Shown here piece after piece: positions 5,392 to 5,737 of a stretch of 5,737 nt of DNA. The notes below the pieces were generated by a model, which saw nothing but the letters and a program-made list of their open reading frames with translations, did not search any database and was not told where the DNA came from. The number at the start of each line of letters is the position of its first letter. Within the stretch, counting starts at the first letter, position 1. Origin of the DNA: an uncultured Alphaproteobacteria bacterium. Lineage in GTDB: Bacteria > Pseudomonadota > Alphaproteobacteria > Caulobacterales > Parvularculaceae. The stretch covers positions 1-5,737 of the forward strand of contig CALKYG010000284.1 of assembly GCA_938003575.1 (NCBI GenBank). The letters are read 5' to 3'. Position numbers and translations under genes: made by a program.

Positions 5392-5737
5392 CGAAGGCAG
5401 GCCTCGACCAGTTTCCGGAAAGCATCCGCCCGGTGGGATATGGCGTGTTTCGTCGCCGAATCGAGTTCGGCGAAGGTCTGGTCGAAGCCGCGAGGGATGA
5501 AAACTGGGTCAAATCCAAAGCCCATTGTTCCACGGGGAGGAAAAACAAGCGAACCTTCGACTTTGCCTGTAAAAGCCTCCGTATGGCGGTCCGGCCAGGC
5601 GAGACAAAGGCAGCAGACAAAGCGAGCTGAACGGTCATGGGATCCTGACGCATCGATTTCGCGGCGCAATCGGTCCATCGCCATGTTAAAGTCGCGCCCA
5701 GCCTTCGATTCCGCCCAGTCCGCAGTGTGAACGCCGG
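5388..5737 (-). CDS. rdgB: XTP/dITP (non-canonical purine NTP) pyrophosphatase, N-terminus beyond the right edge
   Basis: RdgB/HAM1 hydrolyses dITP, XTP and dXTP to the monophosphates and so keeps deaminated purines out of DNA and RNA. The visible 115 residues are the C-terminal part of a protein normally about 195-205 long. The first readable residues, GVHTADWAE, follow the family's substrate loop. Next come RDFNMAMDRL, SARFVCCLCLAWPD, FTGKVEGSLVFPPRG, the hallmark GFGFDPVF, TFAELDSATKHAISHR and the end HRADAFRKLVEACLR. The K in TKHAISHR and the SHR triplet are conserved base- and phosphate-contact residues of the family. The internal ATG at 5684 is not the start, since the frame and homology continue to the window edge. 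Its TGA (5390-5388) overlaps the hemW ATG, so rdgB-hemW is a two-gene or longer operon. Confidence 0.96.
   Translation of the reverse strand, partial: GVHTADWAESKAGRDFNMAMDRLRREIDASGSHDRSARFVCCLCLAWPDRHTEAFTGKVEGSLVFPPRGTMGFGFDPVFIPRGFDQTFAELDSATKHAISHRADAFRKLVEACLR

Noticed and set aside
5388..5684. rdgB as a complete 98-residue protein starting at 5684
   Set aside because: The frame stays open to the window edge with recognisable RdgB residues (GVHTADWAE, RDFN) upstream of that ATG, so the gene is merely cut by the edge.
1..5737. Hidden mobile element, CRISPR, toxin-antitoxin or defence locus
   Set aside because: Nearly all bases are covered by recognised housekeeping genes in short-spaced units. 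No direct-repeat array, terminal inverted repeats or foreign-looking composition was seen by eye.

Overview
The window is a GC-rich, densely packed chromosomal housekeeping segment. Gene content, gene order and protein motifs point to an alphaproteobacterium. This is inferred from recognised families and codon use; no marker RNA is present. I see no tRNA, rRNA, CRISPR array, insertion sequence, phage gene or defence system.

Layout, left to right. Positions 1-815 (minus) hold most of gshB (glutathione synthetase), whose C-terminus lies beyond the left edge. A 92-base gap with two short inverted repeats separates it from a dual-BON-domain lipoprotein of the DolP/YraP type (908-1435, minus). Next comes yraN, a small protein with a PD-(D/E)xK-like nuclease signature (1509 to 1868 or 1889, minus). 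It overlaps or abuts rsmI, the 16S rRNA C1402 2'-O-methyltransferase (1886-2722, minus). A 166-base divergent intergenic region follows. It leads to a plus-strand lipoprotein with a type-1 periplasmic-binding-protein fold, the 'penicillin-binding protein activator' (LpoA-like) family (2889-4235). That gene converges, with only a 16-base gap, on hemW (4252-5391, minus). hemW overlaps by 4 bases the end of rdgB (5388 to beyond 5737, minus), which is cut by the right edge.

The genes form three transcription units: rdgB-hemW (minus), lpoA-like alone (plus), and rsmI-yraN-dolP-gshB (minus, probably read in that order). The lpoA/rsmI/yraN/dolP neighbourhood is the same association known from E. coli (yraL/rsmI, yraM/lpoA, yraN, diaA, yraP/dolP). 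Here it lacks diaA, has lpoA inverted and has gshB attached downstream. The set mixes envelope maintenance (LpoA-like, DolP-like), ribosome maturation (RsmI), nucleotide-pool cleaning (RdgB), haem handling (HemW) and thiol redox (GshB). No previously undescribed system is evident. The points most worth checking are the TPR-less LpoA-like protein and its unknown partner, the poorly understood YraN/DolP linkage, and the small hairpins ahead of gshB.
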